A DNA stretch of 60,366 nt from an uncultured Eubacteriales bacterium (lineage in GTDB: Bacteria > Bacillota > Clostridia > Christensenellales > UBA1242): assembly GCA_948514155.1 (NCBI GenBank), contig CAOQYA010000005.1, positions 1-60,366 of the forward strand, in the 5' to 3' direction. The notes under the pieces are model-generated. The model saw only the letters and a list, made by a program, of their open reading frames with translations. It was not told the DNA's origin and did no database searches. The first letter of the stretch is position 1. Every line of letters begins with the position of its first letter. The position numbers and the translations under genes are program-made. Positions 1 through 8,611 of the stretch are shown here, one piece after another.

Positions 1-2
1 AA

Positions 3-50
3 ATTCGATCTAAAAAAGTTAAACAGCTTGATCCACCAACGCAAGAATAA
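3..50 (+). CDS. 3' end of an upstream gene (partial, unidentified)
   Basis: An open frame enters from the left edge and ends at a TAA at 48-50, giving a basic tail that ends in QLDPPTQE. The terminator that follows 10 bases later supports this as a real gene end. The piece is too short to identify. In related genomes uvrC or hprK often precede murB, but nothing in these residues confirms either. Confidence 0.4.
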   Translation: MRSKKVKQLDPPTQE

Positions 51-60
51 TAACTTAAAT

Positions 61-84
61 AAGCCCCATTCGGGGCTTTTTTTG
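61..84 (+). terminator. intrinsic terminator before murB
   Basis: A perfect 7-bp stem (AAGCCCC / GGGGCTT, loop ATTC) is followed by a T run. It closes the transcript of the partial upstream gene. Confidence 0.85.
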
Positions 85-118
85 TGCTCAAAAAATGGGA
101 GGAAACATATTTTATGAT

Positions 119-961
119 ATGAAAGTTAAAAAGAAGAAAAATGTTAGCATGAAAGATTTTTGCTCTTTTAAAGCCGGGGAGAAAGTTAGATATATGTTTT
201 TCCCAAAGACTGAGGAAGAACTTATCGAGGCTTGCGATTTTTGCAGGCGTAAGAAATTGCAAGTTTTTTCGCTTGGAAATGGCAGCAACCTGCTTTTTGT
301 TCACAAATTTAAAGGAGCAGTTATTAATATGCGGGCGTTCGATAAGATTGCGATTTGCCAGCAGACACTCACTTGTGGCGGAGGCGTAAACCTATTTTCT
401 CTTAACAAGTTTTGCGCCGAAAATGGTCTGCAGGGGCTGGAGTTTTCATTTGGCATTCCGGCAAGCGTGGGCGGCGCAGTGAAAATGAATGCCGGCGCTT
501 TTGGCGGCGAAATTTGCGCTTTTCTTAGAAAAATGCTTGTCCTTAAAGACGGCATTATTTTTGAGAAAGATAAATTTTCTTATTCCTATCGCGAAGGGCC
601 TTTAGAAGAGGGGGAAATTCTGATTAGTGCAACATTTGAATTCAAAAGAGGAGAAAAAGAGGAAATTTTGGCAAAACAGCGCGAATTCTTGGAAAAAAGG
701 CGACAAAGTCAGCCATATTCTTTAGCTTCGGCGGGCAGTGTGTTCAAAAGAAAGGGAGATGTTGTTCCCGCACGGCTTATTGACGAGTGGGGGCTTAAAG
801 GCCTCAAAGTTGGCGGGGCAATGATTTCCGATAAGCATGCCGGCTTTATCGTCAACCTTGGCGAGGCAAAGCCGGGAGACATTTTAACTTTGATTGAAAT
901 CGTTGAGCAGGTGGCAAAAGGTCATGGGCTGGAGTTCGAGCGCGAAGTTAAGGTGATATAA
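119..961 (+). CDS. murB: UDP-N-acetylenolpyruvoylglucosamine reductase MurB
   Basis: MurB reduces the enolpyruvyl group of UDP-GlcNAc-enolpyruvate with NADPH and FAD to give UDP-MurNAc, the second committed step of peptidoglycan synthesis in the cytoplasm. Visible signatures are the FAD-binding GNGSNLLF segment, the GIPASVGGAVKMNAGAFGGE region, the proton-donor serine in SAGSVFKR, and the C-terminal AGFIVNLGEAKPGD motif. About 280 residues fits the short type II form. The start is uncertain. An ATG at 95 lies upstream of the only Shine-Dalgarno (GGGAGG, 97-102), so I prefer the in-frame ATG at 119 even though its spacing of 16 bases is long. Its partner MurA is encoded at 41.2 kb. Confidence 0.93.
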   Translation: MKVKKKKNVSMKDFCSFKAGEKVRYMFFPKTEEELIEACDFCRRKKLQVFSLGNGSNLLFVHKFKGAVINMRAFDKIAICQQTLTCGGGVNLFSLNKFCAENGLQGLEFSFGIPASVGGAVKMNAGAFGGEICAFLRKMLVLKDGIIFEKDKFSYSYREGPLEEGEILISATFEFKRGEKEEILAKQREFLEKRRQSQPYSLASAGSVFKRKGDVVPARLIDEWGLKGLKVGGAMISDKHAGFIVNLGEAKPGDILTLIEIVEQVAKGHGLEFEREVKVI

Positions 962-989
962 ACTTTTTTTGTCGTAACAAGTTTTGTGC

Positions 990-1019
990 TTGCAAAAGAT
1001 GCGCCGACTTTGATATACT
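990..1019 (+). promoter_or_regulatory. sigma-A type promoter for the PHP-whiA-dnaE run
   Basis: TTGCAA (990-995), an 18-bp spacer and TATACT (1014-1019) with an extended -10 TG. The Shine-Dalgarno AAGGAG and the ATG at 1037 follow. Confidence 0.6.
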
Positions 1020-1036
1020 AAGGCTAAGGAGTTAAC

Positions 1037-1798
1037 ATGATACTTTACGGCGATTATCATACCCATACAATTTACTCTAAGCACAATCATGGCAAGGGCA
1101 CAGTGCTGCAAAATGCAACTGTTGCGGCCGAAAAAGGTCTTAAGCAGATTGCAATCACCGACCACGGCTTTGACCACCAGTTTTTTGGTGTCAGCAGAAG
1201 AGATATCCCGCAACTTAGAGAGGAAATTCTTAATGCTAAAGAGGTCACAGGCGTGGACATTTTGCTGGGCGTGGAGGCCAACCTTGTGTCGCTTAATGGG
1301 CAAATTGACCTTAAAGAACAAGATTATGAAAATCTCGATATCATTTTAATGGGGCACCACAAACTTGTTAAATCTCCAAGTTTTAAAGACGCTGCCAAAC
1401 TTAAGTGGGCAAATATGTGCGCTTCGCCTTACAAGCCAAGTGCGGACAGGCTGTCGCGCAACACCACAGCGTTTTTAAGGGCGATTGATAAATATCCGAT
1501 TGATGTTATCACACACCTTAACTATGGCTGCCCAACAGACACCTTGGCAGTGGCTAAACTTGCCAGACAAAAGGGCGTGCTTATTGAACTGAACGGCAAA
1601 CGCATATGCTTTAGCGACGAGGAACTTCTGACCATGGCTGAAGAGGGCGTTAAGTTTATTATCAACTCGGACGCGCATTCGCCTGAAAGAGTGGGGGAGT
1701 GCAACAGAGCAATCAACCTTATTTATCGCTTAAACATTCCGACGTCACTTATTGTGAACCTTGACAAAGGCGTTACATTTCAAAACAAGAGAGGTTAA
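1037..1798 (+). CDS. PHP-domain phosphoesterase (histidinol-phosphatase-like / YcdX-like)
   Basis: This is a 253-residue PHP-fold metal-dependent phosphoesterase. It starts with the HTH motif in GDYHTHTIYS, followed by the second metal motif AITDHGFDH, then GVEANL, a GHH in the middle, and INSDAHSPERVG near the end. These are the expected metal ligands of stand-alone PHP proteins, such as YcdX-like enzymes and histidinol phosphatases. The true substrate cannot be read from the sequence. It is the first gene after its own promoter, has an AAGGAG Shine-Dalgarno, and is followed after 3 bases by whiA. In many Clostridia a PHP gene sits in this position beside murB and whiA, and no histidine genes are nearby, so a role in histidine synthesis is not supported. 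Confidence 0.85.
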   Translation: MILYGDYHTHTIYSKHNHGKGTVLQNATVAAEKGLKQIAITDHGFDHQFFGVSRRDIPQLREEILNAKEVTGVDILLGVEANLVSLNGQIDLKEQDYENLDIILMGHHKLVKSPSFKDAAKLKWANMCASPYKPSADRLSRNTTAFLRAIDKYPIDVITHLNYGCPTDTLAVAKLARQKGVLIELNGKRICFSDEELLTMAEEGVKFIINSDAHSPERVGECNRAINLIYRLNIPTSLIVNLDKGVTFQNKRG

Positions 1799-1801
1799 GT
1801 T

Positions 1802-2764
1802 TTGAGTTTTTCAAAAGAAAGCAAAATTGAATTACTATTGAGCGTTACAGAAACGGCGGACACCGCCTTTGCTTTTTTGTCGGGGCTTTTTCATGGGTGC
1901 GGCCAACTTCAGAAAAATTCGCAAGGCCTTAGCATTGCGCTTGTTTCCGACCTTAGCGAACTCTATCCTGTTGTTAATAGCCTTGCACATAACCTATATG
2001 GCGACTATCTCGAACTTGAAATCGAAGACGACTATGTTATCAACAAAACAACCTACTATCGCATCACCTTTCCTCAAGACTGTTCGCAGAGGTTGCTTGT
2101 TGACTGCGGCATGCTGGCTTCGAATGCCGGGGACTATCAGATAAACAGAGGCATCGACGGCAACATTGTTTGCAGCGAAGAAACAAAAACTGCCTTTCTT
2201 AGGGGGGCATACATAGGCTGCGGGACATCCTCGATAAGGCTGAGTGAAAGGGAGGAAGAAAAAACAACTTCCGGCTATCATTTGGAACTTACATCCCATA
2301 ATTATGAATTTTTAAGTGACTTATCTTCACTTTTAAGTGAATTTGGCATATTTTCTAAACTTGTGGAAAGAAAAAGCCTTTTTGTGTTATATCTAAAAGA
2401 GGCGGAGGCTATTAAGGACCTGCTTGCGCTTATGGGCGCAAACAATGCAGTTATATCGCTTTCCAACGAAATGATAAGGCGAGAAAAGCGCAATCAAATA
2501 AATCGCGAAGTCAACTGCATAAACGCCAACATAACAAAAACTGTGGAGGCAAGTCTTAAGCAAGTGGCGGCGATTAACACTATAATCTCGACTGTGGGGC
2601 TGGAAAGCCTTGACGAAGAATTGCAAGAGGTGGCCATGCTGAGGCTGGCGAACCCCGAGGAGAGTTTGGAGGGGCTGCTTGCTCTTTCCAGCATCGACCT
2701 TTCAAAAAGCGGGCTTAATCACAGGCTCAAAAAACTGATTAGAATTAGCGAAGAATTAAAATAG
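1802..2764 (+). CDS. whiA: DNA-binding regulator WhiA
   Basis: WhiA is a conserved Gram-positive DNA-binding protein with a degenerate LAGLIDADG homing-endonuclease-like N-terminal part and a C-terminal helix-turn-helix. It is linked to sporulation in actinomycetes and to division and chromosome segregation in Bacillus. The 320-residue product has the typical opening MSFSKESKIELL, the central FLRGAYIGCGTSS segment, and a C-terminal HTH ending in KSGLNHRLKKLIRISEEL. Translation starts at a TTG (1802-1804), with GAGAGG about 7 bases upstream. It is packed tightly between the PHP gene and dnaE. The usual Bacillus partners rapZ and yvcK are not next to it here. Confidence 0.93.
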   Translation: MSFSKESKIELLLSVTETADTAFAFLSGLFHGCGQLQKNSQGLSIALVSDLSELYPVVNSLAHNLYGDYLELEIEDDYVINKTTYYRITFPQDCSQRLLVDCGMLASNAGDYQINRGIDGNIVCSEETKTAFLRGAYIGCGTSSIRLSEREEEKTTSGYHLELTSHNYEFLSDLSSLLSEFGIFSKLVERKSLFVLYLKEAEAIKDLLALMGANNAVISLSNEMIRREKRNQINREVNCINANITKTVEASLKQVAAINTIISTVGLESLDEELQEVAMLRLANPEESLEGLLALSSIDLSKSGLNHRLKKLIRISEELK

Positions 2765-2772
2765 GAGGAATT

Positions 2773-5700
2773 ATGCGAGAGTTTGTGCATTTGCATTTGC
2801 ATACAGAGTTCAGTTTGCTGGACGGGCTGGCGCGCATCGATAAACTTATCGACATCACCAAAGAACGCGGCTGGAAGGCTGTTGCAATCACCGACCACGG
2901 CAACATGTATGGCGCGATTAAGTTTTATGAGGCCTGCATAACAAATGGCATCAAGCCAATCATTGGCTGTGAGTTTTACATAGCACGAGACCACAAATCG
3001 CGTTCCTCGCGAGAAGACACCGGCCACCTTGTGCTTATCGCAAAGAACAATGAGGGCTATCACAATCTTTTGAAACTGATTTCAATTGCGCATGTTGACG
3101 GCATGTATTACAAGCCGAGAATTGACTATGAACTTTTGAAAAAATATTCTAAGGGCGTGATATGCCTTTCTGCTTGCCTTGCCGGGCATGTTCAGCAACT
3201 CATTTTGCAGCGAAGATTTGACGAAGCCAGAAAGTGCGCACTTTGGCATAAAGACCTTTTCGGCGACGACTACTATCTTGAAATACAAAATCACTATTTG
3301 CCAGAAGACCAAATGGTGATTAATGAACTTGTTAAAATTTCCAAGGAACTTGGCATCAAACTTGTGGCAACGAACGATGTTCACTATCTCTACAAGGAGG
3401 ACGCAGAACTTCAAGACGCCTTGATGTGCGTGCAGATGCACAAGAAGGTGGACGACACCGACAGAATGAAGTTTGAAACAGACGAGTTCTATTACAAGAC
3501 CTATGAAGAAATGTTGGAAGCACTTCCGGGCTTTGAGGAAGCGCTTGATAACACAATCGAAATTGCCAATAAATGCGATGTTGTCATAAGAACTAAATCG
3601 CTGGACGAAACTCCGGGTGTTGATAAACGATATGGTCTGCCTGCCAATGAGAACTATATTCCAGAATATATTCCAGACACCGGCGAAACGGCATATGAGT
3701 TTTTAAAGCGACTTGCATATGAGGGCATGCACAAGTTCTATGACGAGATAACGCCCGAACTTGAAGACAGAATGAAAATGGAACTTGACACCATTCGCGA
3801 CCAGGGCTTCGTGGAATATTTCCTTGTTGTGTGGGACTACATTAACTACGCCCGCGAACATGACATTCCTGTTGGGCCGGGGCGTGGCTCGGGTGCGGGA
3901 AGTTTGGTTGCCTATTGCACAGGCATCACAATGGTTGACCCAATTAAATATCATCTCTTTTTTGAGCGTTTTATCAACAAAGAGCGTGTTTCCATGCCCG
4001 ACTTCGATGTTGACTTCTGTCCAGACAGGTGCGGAGAGGTTATCGAATACACCAAACGCCGCTATGGCGAGGACCATGTGACGGGAATTATCACCTTTGG
4101 TTCCATGAAAGCCAAAAACGCCATTCGTGACGTCGGAAGGGTGCTGGGACTTCCAATTCCTGACACAAACAAAATTTGCAAGGAAATTCCTAACTTTCCG
4201 CCAGACGGCTTGAACAGAAATAAGCCAGTCCTTAAATATTATTTCGGTCGCACAAAAGACCCTGCCAACGACAAGTTTATCGTTCCAGACTTAAAAAAGT
4301 TTTATGAAGAGGACGAACTTATTCGAAAAGTTGTTGACATGGCAATCAAACTTGAAGGCGTGCCAAGAAACTGCTCGCAGCATGCAGCCGGAATTTTGAT
4401 TGCGCCGAACCCTGTTTCTGACTATGTTCCGCTTGCAAAGAACGGCGAAGAAGTTGTGACCGAATTCGATATGATTGAAATCGAGCACTTGGGACTTCTG
4501 AAAATGGACTTCTTGCGCTTGAAAACGCTGACCGATATCAAGAAAGCGCTTGACTATGTTAAAGAAAATCACGGCGTGGAAATTGATTTCTACGACATGG
4601 AATATGACGACCCTAAAGTTTTTGAACTTATCTCTTCGGGCAACACCGACGCTGTGTTCCAACTTGAAAGTGGGGGAATGAAGCGCTTCATGAAGGACCT
4701 TGGTCCAACTTGCATGGACGACATTATCGCGGGAATTTCGCTTTATCGTCCGGGGCCTATGGACTCCATTCCGCAGTTCGTTAAGTGTAAAAAAGACCCG
4801 TCTGCTGTTGTGTATGACGACCCTTGTCTTGAGCCTATCTTGGATGTTACATATGGATGCATTGTCTATCAAGAACAGGTTATGAAAATCGTGCAAGACA
4901 TGGGCGGTTTCTCGCTTGGGCAGGCTGATAACATTCGCCGAATTATGGGAAAGAAGAAGGTTGATAAAATTGCCGCCGAGAAAGTTAAGTTCGTCGACGG
5001 CTGGGAGGACCCGACAGGCAGGGCGTCCATCCCGGGTGCTGTCAAATTGGGGCACGACCGCGCTGTTGCAGAAAAAGTCTTCGACCGCATGGCTGAGTTC
5101 GCAAAATATGCCTTTAACAAATCTCACGCGGCAGCCTATGCATATGTGGGCTATCAGACGGCATATCTAAAGACCTATTATGAAGTTGAGTTCTTGACCG
5201 CTGTTTTGAATAACAGAATTACAAGTTCGGACGACATTAAAAAATACACCACCTATGCCAAGAAAGAGGGCTTTGAAGTGCTGCCGCCGGATATCAACAA
5301 GTCGGTGACATATTTCAAGACCGAAAATGGCAACATTCGATTTGGGCTCGCGGCGCTTAAAGGCGTGGGCTCCTCTGTTATCGACCTTATAATTGAAGAG
5401 AGAAACAAAAACGGCGAATTTGCTTCCTTTGAAGATTTTGTTTCGCGCGTGGACACACAGGCACTTAATAAACGAGTGCTGGAGAGTTTGATTGTCAGTG
5501 GCGCATTTGACTGCTTTGGAAAATTCCGCTCTCAACTTATGGCGGTGTATTCGATTGCCGTCGATAGAGCGATTAAAGACTTCAAATCAAAGCAGTCGGG
5601 GCAGTTTTCAATGTTCGACGCACTGCAGGACGACAACAATAAGTTCAACAGCCTAGATTATCCGAACATTAAGGAATATAACAAAGAGTCTCTTCTTAAA

Positions 5701-6375
5701 TTTGAAAAAGAAGTTGTTGGAATCTACCTTTCTGGACATCCGCTTAACGATTATCTTGATTACTACGAAAAATTCAATCTCACATCGGATATGCTTCAGC
5801 CGGCTGAAGAAATGGAAGAGGGTTTTGAAGGCGAAGAGATTTCGGCTGAGGATGCGGTCTATGACCAAGTCCAAGACGGCATGCCTGTGACATGCGGCGG
5901 AATTATCGTTGAAAAGAAACGCATGTCAACAAAGGACGGCAAGGAATTTGCCTTTATTAAGATAGAAGATTTGTATGGCACAATCGAGGTGTCGCTGTTT
6001 GGAAATGTTTATCCTAAGTTCAAATATCTTGTGGAAGAAGACGCACTTGTAACGATCAAGGGAAAAATTTCAATGCGAAATGGCGTGCCAAGCGTCAATG
6101 CGCAAGAGGTTATTGCTTGGAAGAAGCGCGGAGAGGATGCTGTTGTTGACAAGTCGCAAAAATTATATCTCAGATTTGACACGAAAGACATTGATGTTTA
6201 CTCAAAAATTCGATCTACTCTCAACGCTTATCCGGGTGAGGCGGAGGTTATCATTAAGTGCACAACTTTTAACAAGGCTTTTGCATATAACAGCAAGGTG
6301 GAAATTAATAATTATCTTTTAAACGAGCTGTATGGAATTATCGGTCTAGATAATGTCAAAGCCACAGGAGTTTAG
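2773..6375 (+). CDS. dnaE: DNA polymerase III subunit alpha (DnaE type)
   Basis: This is the catalytic alpha subunit of a replicative C-family polymerase, 1200 residues long. The N-terminal PHP domain begins with FVHLHLHTEFSLLDG and AITDHGNMYG. The palm carries GPGRGSGAGSLVAYC and the catalytic aspartates in MPDFDVDFCPDR, with a further aspartate in SGNTDAVFQLES. RPGPMDSIPQFV and the HhH-bearing region ending in FAKYAFNKSHAAAYA follow, and an OB domain lies near residues 1030-1100 (GGIIVEKKRMSTKDGKEFA). There is no inserted DEDD exonuclease, so this is DnaE and not PolC. Starting 8 bases after whiA with an AGGAGG Shine-Dalgarno, it is likely co-transcribed with it. Whether this DnaE or a PolC elsewhere is the main replicase cannot be judged here. 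Confidence 0.97.
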   Translation: MREFVHLHLHTEFSLLDGLARIDKLIDITKERGWKAVAITDHGNMYGAIKFYEACITNGIKPIIGCEFYIARDHKSRSSREDTGHLVLIAKNNEGYHNLLKLISIAHVDGMYYKPRIDYELLKKYSKGVICLSACLAGHVQQLILQRRFDEARKCALWHKDLFGDDYYLEIQNHYLPEDQMVINELVKISKELGIKLVATNDVHYLYKEDAELQDALMCVQMHKKVDDTDRMKFETDEFYYKTYEEMLEALPGFEEALDNTIEIANKCDVVIRTKSLDETPGVDKRYGLPANENYIPEYIPDTGETAYEFLKRLAYEGMHKFYDEITPELEDRMKMELDTIRDQGFVEYFLVVWDYINYAREHDIPVGPGRGSGAGSLVAYCTGITMVDPIKYHLFFERFINKERVSMPDFDVDFCPDRCGEVIEYTKRRYGEDHVTGIITFGSMKAKNAIRDVGRVLGLPIPDTNKICKEIPNFPPDGLNRNKPVLKYYFGRTKDPANDKFIVPDLKKFYEEDELIRKVVDMAIKLEGVPRNCSQHAAGILIAPNPVSDYVPLAKNGEEVVTEFDMIEIEHLGLLKMDFLRLKTLTDIKKALDYVKENHGVEIDFYDMEYDDPKVFELISSGNTDAVFQLESGGMKRFMKDLGPTCMDDIIAGISLYRPGPMDSIPQFVKCKKDPSAVVYDDPCLEPILDVTYGCIVYQEQVMKIVQDMGGFSLGQADNIRRIMGKKKVDKIAAEKVKFVDGWEDPTGRASIPGAVKLGHDRAVAEKVFDRMAEFAKYAFNKSHAAAYAYVGYQTAYLKTYYEVEFLTAVLNNRITSSDDIKKYTTYAKKEGFEVLPPDINKSVTYFKTENGNIRFGLAALKGVGSSVIDLIIEERNKNGEFASFEDFVSRVDTQALNKRVLESLIVSGAFDCFGKFRSQLMAVYSIAVDRAIKDFKSKQSGQFSMFDALQDDNNKFNSLDYPNIKEYNKESLLKFEKEVVGIYLSGHPLNDYLDYYEKFNLTSDMLQPAEEMEEGFEGEEISAEDAVYDQVQDGMPVTCGGIIVEKKRMSTKDGKEFAFIKIEDLYGTIEVSLFGNVYPKFKYLVEEDALVTIKGKISMRNGVPSVNAQEVIAWKKRGEDAVVDKSQKLYLRFDTKDIDVYSKIRSTLNAYPGEAEVIIKCTTFNKAFAYNSKVEINNYLLNELYGIIGLDNVKATGV

Positions 6376-6381
6376 TTAAAT

Positions 6382-6409
6382 ATTCGCCACTTTTTTAAAG
6401 TGGCGAATT
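6382..6409 (+). terminator. hairpin after dnaE, probable terminator
   Basis: A long palindrome (ATTCGCCACTTT / AAAGTGGCGAAT) starts 6 bases after the dnaE stop. The following tract is AT-rich but not a clean T run, so termination may be weak. Confidence 0.55.
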
Positions 6410-6470
6410 ATATTTTAATATTTTGACATTTTAAATCTTAGATTTGTGTTTGGTTTTTTATTGAAAATCG

Positions 6471-6499
6471 TTGACAAAATAAGCGAATTATGATATATT
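6471..6499 (+). promoter_or_regulatory. strong sigma-A promoter of the tRNA operon
   Basis: TTGACA (6471-6476), a 17-bp spacer and TATATT (6494-6499), with a TG one base before the -10. The first tRNA begins 18 bases downstream of the -10. No other promoter is seen before the tRNA-Lys gene. Confidence 0.85.
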
Positions 6500-6517
6500 T
6501 ACATAGTCGCTTATTGT

Positions 6518-6591
6518 GCGGGTGTAGTTCAGTGGTAGAACCCCAGCCTTCCAAGCTGGTTGCGTGGGTCCGATTCCCATCACCCGCTCCA
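6518..6591 (+). tRNA. tRNA-Gly (anticodon TCC)
   Basis: Full cloverleaf with acceptor GCGGGTG / CACCCGC and anticodon stem CCAGC / GCTGG around loop CTTCCAA (anticodon 6550-6552). The 3' CCA is encoded. First of five tRNAs read from the promoter at 6471. Confidence 0.95.
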
Positions 6592-6594
6592 TGG

Positions 6595-6671
<77 letters not shown>

Positions 6672-6676
6672 AATGT

Positions 6677-6753
6677 GGTGGTCGTAGTTCAGTTGGCAGA
6701 ACGCCAGATTGTGGCTCTGGAGGTCAAGGGTTCGATCCCCTTCGATCACCCCA
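6677..6753 (+). tRNA. tRNA-His (anticodon GTG)
   Basis: Acceptor GTGGTCG / CGATCAC is preceded by the extra 5' G (6677) that pairs with C73 (6750), the hallmark of tRNA-His. Anticodon loop TTGTGGC. CCA is encoded. Confidence 0.95.
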
Positions 6754-6775
6754 CAAAATTTCCCAGAACGCTTGA

Positions 6776-6850
6776 TGGGGTGTCGCCAAGCGGTAAGGCA
6801 TTGGACTCTGACTCCAACATTCGTAGGTTCGAATCCTTCCACCCCAGCCA
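6776..6850 (+). tRNA. tRNA-Gln (anticodon CTG)
   Basis: Acceptor TGGGGTG / CACCCCA with discriminator G and an encoded CCA. The anticodon stem TTGGA / TCCAA surrounds loop CTCTGAC, giving CTG. The T stem (GTAGG / CCTTC) has one T-T mismatch. Its first 25 bases are identical to the minus-strand tRNA-Gln at 8658-8732. Confidence 0.93.
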
Positions 6851-7140
6851 ACAAAATTTATCGCCCTAAAAATTCACTTTCTTACGAAAGTTCATGGGGC
6901 GGGCGTAAATTTTGTTTAAGCACCAAACGAAAATCGCGCTATGCTGGCGATTTTGTGCTTACTCTCGTGCGAAGATGAAATTCTAAGCAGATTAGAATTA
7001 ACCGAAATTCTAATTTTCTTCGCAGGACAGACTTACGTAAACTCACAAAAATGTCTCATTTTTGTGAAAGAGGAGCAAGCGAGCATAAAGGCGACGCTTT
7101 TGGCGCTTGCGGCAAAACGAGCAAGAGCGAGACTTGCGAC
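6851..7140. repeat. hairpin-dense island between tRNA-Gln and tRNA-Lys (290 bp, no gene)
   Basis: No credible gene is present, but the stretch is a series of inverted repeats. (1) A 10-bp arm at 6851-6860 pairs with 6906-6915, and CGCCC (6862-6866) pairs with GGGCG (6901-6905), enclosing ACTTTC / GAAAGT. (2) AAGCAC (6918-6923) pairs with GTGCTT (6955-6960), with AAAATCGC / GCGATTTT inside. (3) GCGAAGA (6969-6975) pairs with TCTTCGC (7017-7023), enclosing AATTCTAA twice and TTAGAATT once, so two pairings compete. (4) A perfect 11-bp stem lies around 7042-7066. (5) GCAAGCG (7076-7082) pairs with CGCTTGC (7104-7110). It lies inside the tRNA transcription unit. Function unknown. Confidence 0.6.
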
Positions 7141-7142
7141 GA

Positions 7143-7218
7143 GGTTCACTAGCTCAGTCGGTAGAGCACTTGACTTTTAATCAAGGGGTCCCGGGTTCGA
7201 GCCCCGGGTGAGCCACCA
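7143..7218 (+). tRNA. tRNA-Lys (anticodon TTT)
   Basis: Acceptor GGTTCAC / GTGAGCC with one G-T pair, anticodon stem CTTGA / TCAAG around CTTTTAA, discriminator A, encoded CCA. Last + strand tRNA, followed at once by a terminator. Confidence 0.95.
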
Positions 7219-7221
7219 AAG

Positions 7222-7243
7222 AAGTGCGAAAGCACTTTTTTTG
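7222..7243 (+). terminator. intrinsic terminator of the tRNA operon
   Basis: Stem AAGTGC / GCACTT with GAAA tetraloop, then T6. Only 20 bases separate it from the next ATG, with no room for a promoter. The MATE-like gene therefore probably depends on read-through or an unseen promoter. Confidence 0.9.
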
Positions 7244-7263
7244 TTAATTACTAAAGGAGAAAA

Positions 7264-8478
7264 ATGAAAAGATACTTTACAATGTCATTAACGCTATTTA
7301 TGTTTTCGGTACTAAATGCTGTAACATATCTTTTACTTGGAATTATAACTGGTAACACAGCCTTTTCTGGCATTTTTTCAATAACTTATCCTTTGCAATT
7401 TGTTTCAGCTGTACTATTAAGTTTTTTTGCTTCAGCATCAAACATTAGGGCAAACAGGGAAGATAATAAAAATTGCGTTTCAACAGGTATGATCTTGGGC
7501 TTGATTGCAGGTGGTTTAATTTTTGGAATTGTTGCAATTTTTATAGATAATTACATCAATTTTATGAACATGGATCCCGAGCTTTTCCGCGATTTTGCAC
7601 TCATGGCTGTTGGCCAATTATTTTTGGCTTATGTAAATAACTTGGTCTCAGAAAAACTTTATTTTGAAGGAAAGGACAAGTTAGGTAACATCTGCAATCT
7701 AGGATTTATTGTTTTAAATTTAGTAACAGTCGTTGTTCCAGCTTTAATAACCACTAACCAAATTATTGTTGTTCTCGTAAACATTTTTGCACTGCTAATT
7801 TATGTTGCAATTTGGTTCGGCTTTAATATTAAAAAATTTAAATTCGATTTTAAAATATTTAAAAACTTTAAGCTTGAATCATTAACTATTATTGGCGATA
7901 TCTTTATGTTGCTTATATACTTGTTTGGATTTAGCAAGGCTTTTAGTTTTGGAGAAGAGTATTTTGTTGCTATTAATTTTGTAAACTTGGTTACTGATCC
8001 CCAGTGGGATGCTCTTTCTGCAATTAATAAAATTGCAAAAATTGACATTTCAAAAAGTTGCTATAACTATAAGAGTGCTATAAAAAGGTCGGCGGCGATA
8101 ACCGCTTTTTACATAGCGATTTGTATTATTTTATTCTTCTCATTGTTTAAAGTGTATGATGTAGTGCTCGAGATAGGGATTATTTATTTGACAATTCAGA
8201 TTGCGGATTATATTGTAAACACGGAAAAGTCCAATGTTCAAACTTTTTTGCAGCTTGAATATTCGCCAACTAAAGCCACGCTTATAAATTTAACTTGCAA
8301 GGCTATTAGGACGGTAATGTCGATATTCATAATATCTCCTTTCAATACAAATATTGCACAGATATCCTGTGGAGTTTTAGGTTTAATTATCTTTGAAATA
8401 TTTAGATTCAGAAATTTTAAGTTGGATAAAGAGGGAACACTACAAAGAAAGATTGTAACTAAAGAAAATAAGATGTAG
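7264..8478 (+). CDS. MATE-like multi-pass membrane transporter
   Basis: A 404-residue integral membrane protein with about 12 hydrophobic segments and short polar loops. The layout, with an opening helix followed by FSGIFSITYPLQFVSA and the pseudo-repeat in the second half, resembles MATE/MOP-superfamily efflux proteins, but I see no diagnostic motif and the substrate is unknown. The start is well supported (AAAGGAGAAAA before ATG 7264). Codon use is clearly more AT-rich than in the flanking murB-dnaE and priA regions. The gene lies between two tRNA-Gln genes in inverted orientation, which suggests acquired or fast-evolving DNA. It has no visible promoter of its own because the tRNA terminator ends 20 bases upstream. 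Confidence 0.65.
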   Translation: MKRYFTMSLTLFMFSVLNAVTYLLLGIITGNTAFSGIFSITYPLQFVSAVLLSFFASASNIRANREDNKNCVSTGMILGLIAGGLIFGIVAIFIDNYINFMNMDPELFRDFALMAVGQLFLAYVNNLVSEKLYFEGKDKLGNICNLGFIVLNLVTVVVPALITTNQIIVVLVNIFALLIYVAIWFGFNIKKFKFDFKIFKNFKLESLTIIGDIFMLLIYLFGFSKAFSFGEEYFVAINFVNLVTDPQWDALSAINKIAKIDISKSCYNYKSAIKRSAAITAFYIAICIILFFSLFKVYDVVLEIGIIYLTIQIADYIVNTEKSNVQTFLQLEYSPTKATLINLTCKAIRTVMSIFIISPFNTNIAQISCGVLGLIIFEIFRFRNFKLDKEGTLQRKIVTKENKM

Positions 8479-8482
8479 GGAG

Positions 8483-8525
8483 AATAAAAAAACTCGGATA
8501 ACCGAGCTTTGGCTGGGGTGGCAGG
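8483..8525. repeat. 43-bp direct repeat, copy 1 (duplicated tRNA-Gln 3' end plus terminator)
   Basis: Identical to 8631-8673. Read on the minus strand it is the last bases of tRNA-Gln including CCA, followed by the terminator stem CTCGG-TTAT-CCGAG and a T7 run. The rest of the tRNA is missing here, so this is a detached fragment. Confidence 0.85.
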
Positions 8526-8611
8526 GGCGACGCGTTAAGAAAACAAGCCTGTGCGCTTGTTTTTAGCCCAAGCCGAGAACAACTTGTTTGTTCTCCGCCC
8601 GTAGGGGTGAA
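8525..8611. repeat. small two-hairpin island between the tRNA-Gln fragments
   Basis: GGGCG (8525-8529) can pair with CGCCC (8596-8600). This stem encloses AAAACAAGC (8540-8548) / GCTTGTTTT (8555-8563) and GAGAACAA (8575-8582) / TTGTTCTC (8588-8595). This multi-leaf layout resembles the element at 59062-59170. Confidence 0.5.

Noticed and set aside
4291..5127. 278-codon open frame antisense to dnaE
   Set aside because: dnaE is unquestionable on the + strand. The antisense frame has no Shine-Dalgarno or family pattern.
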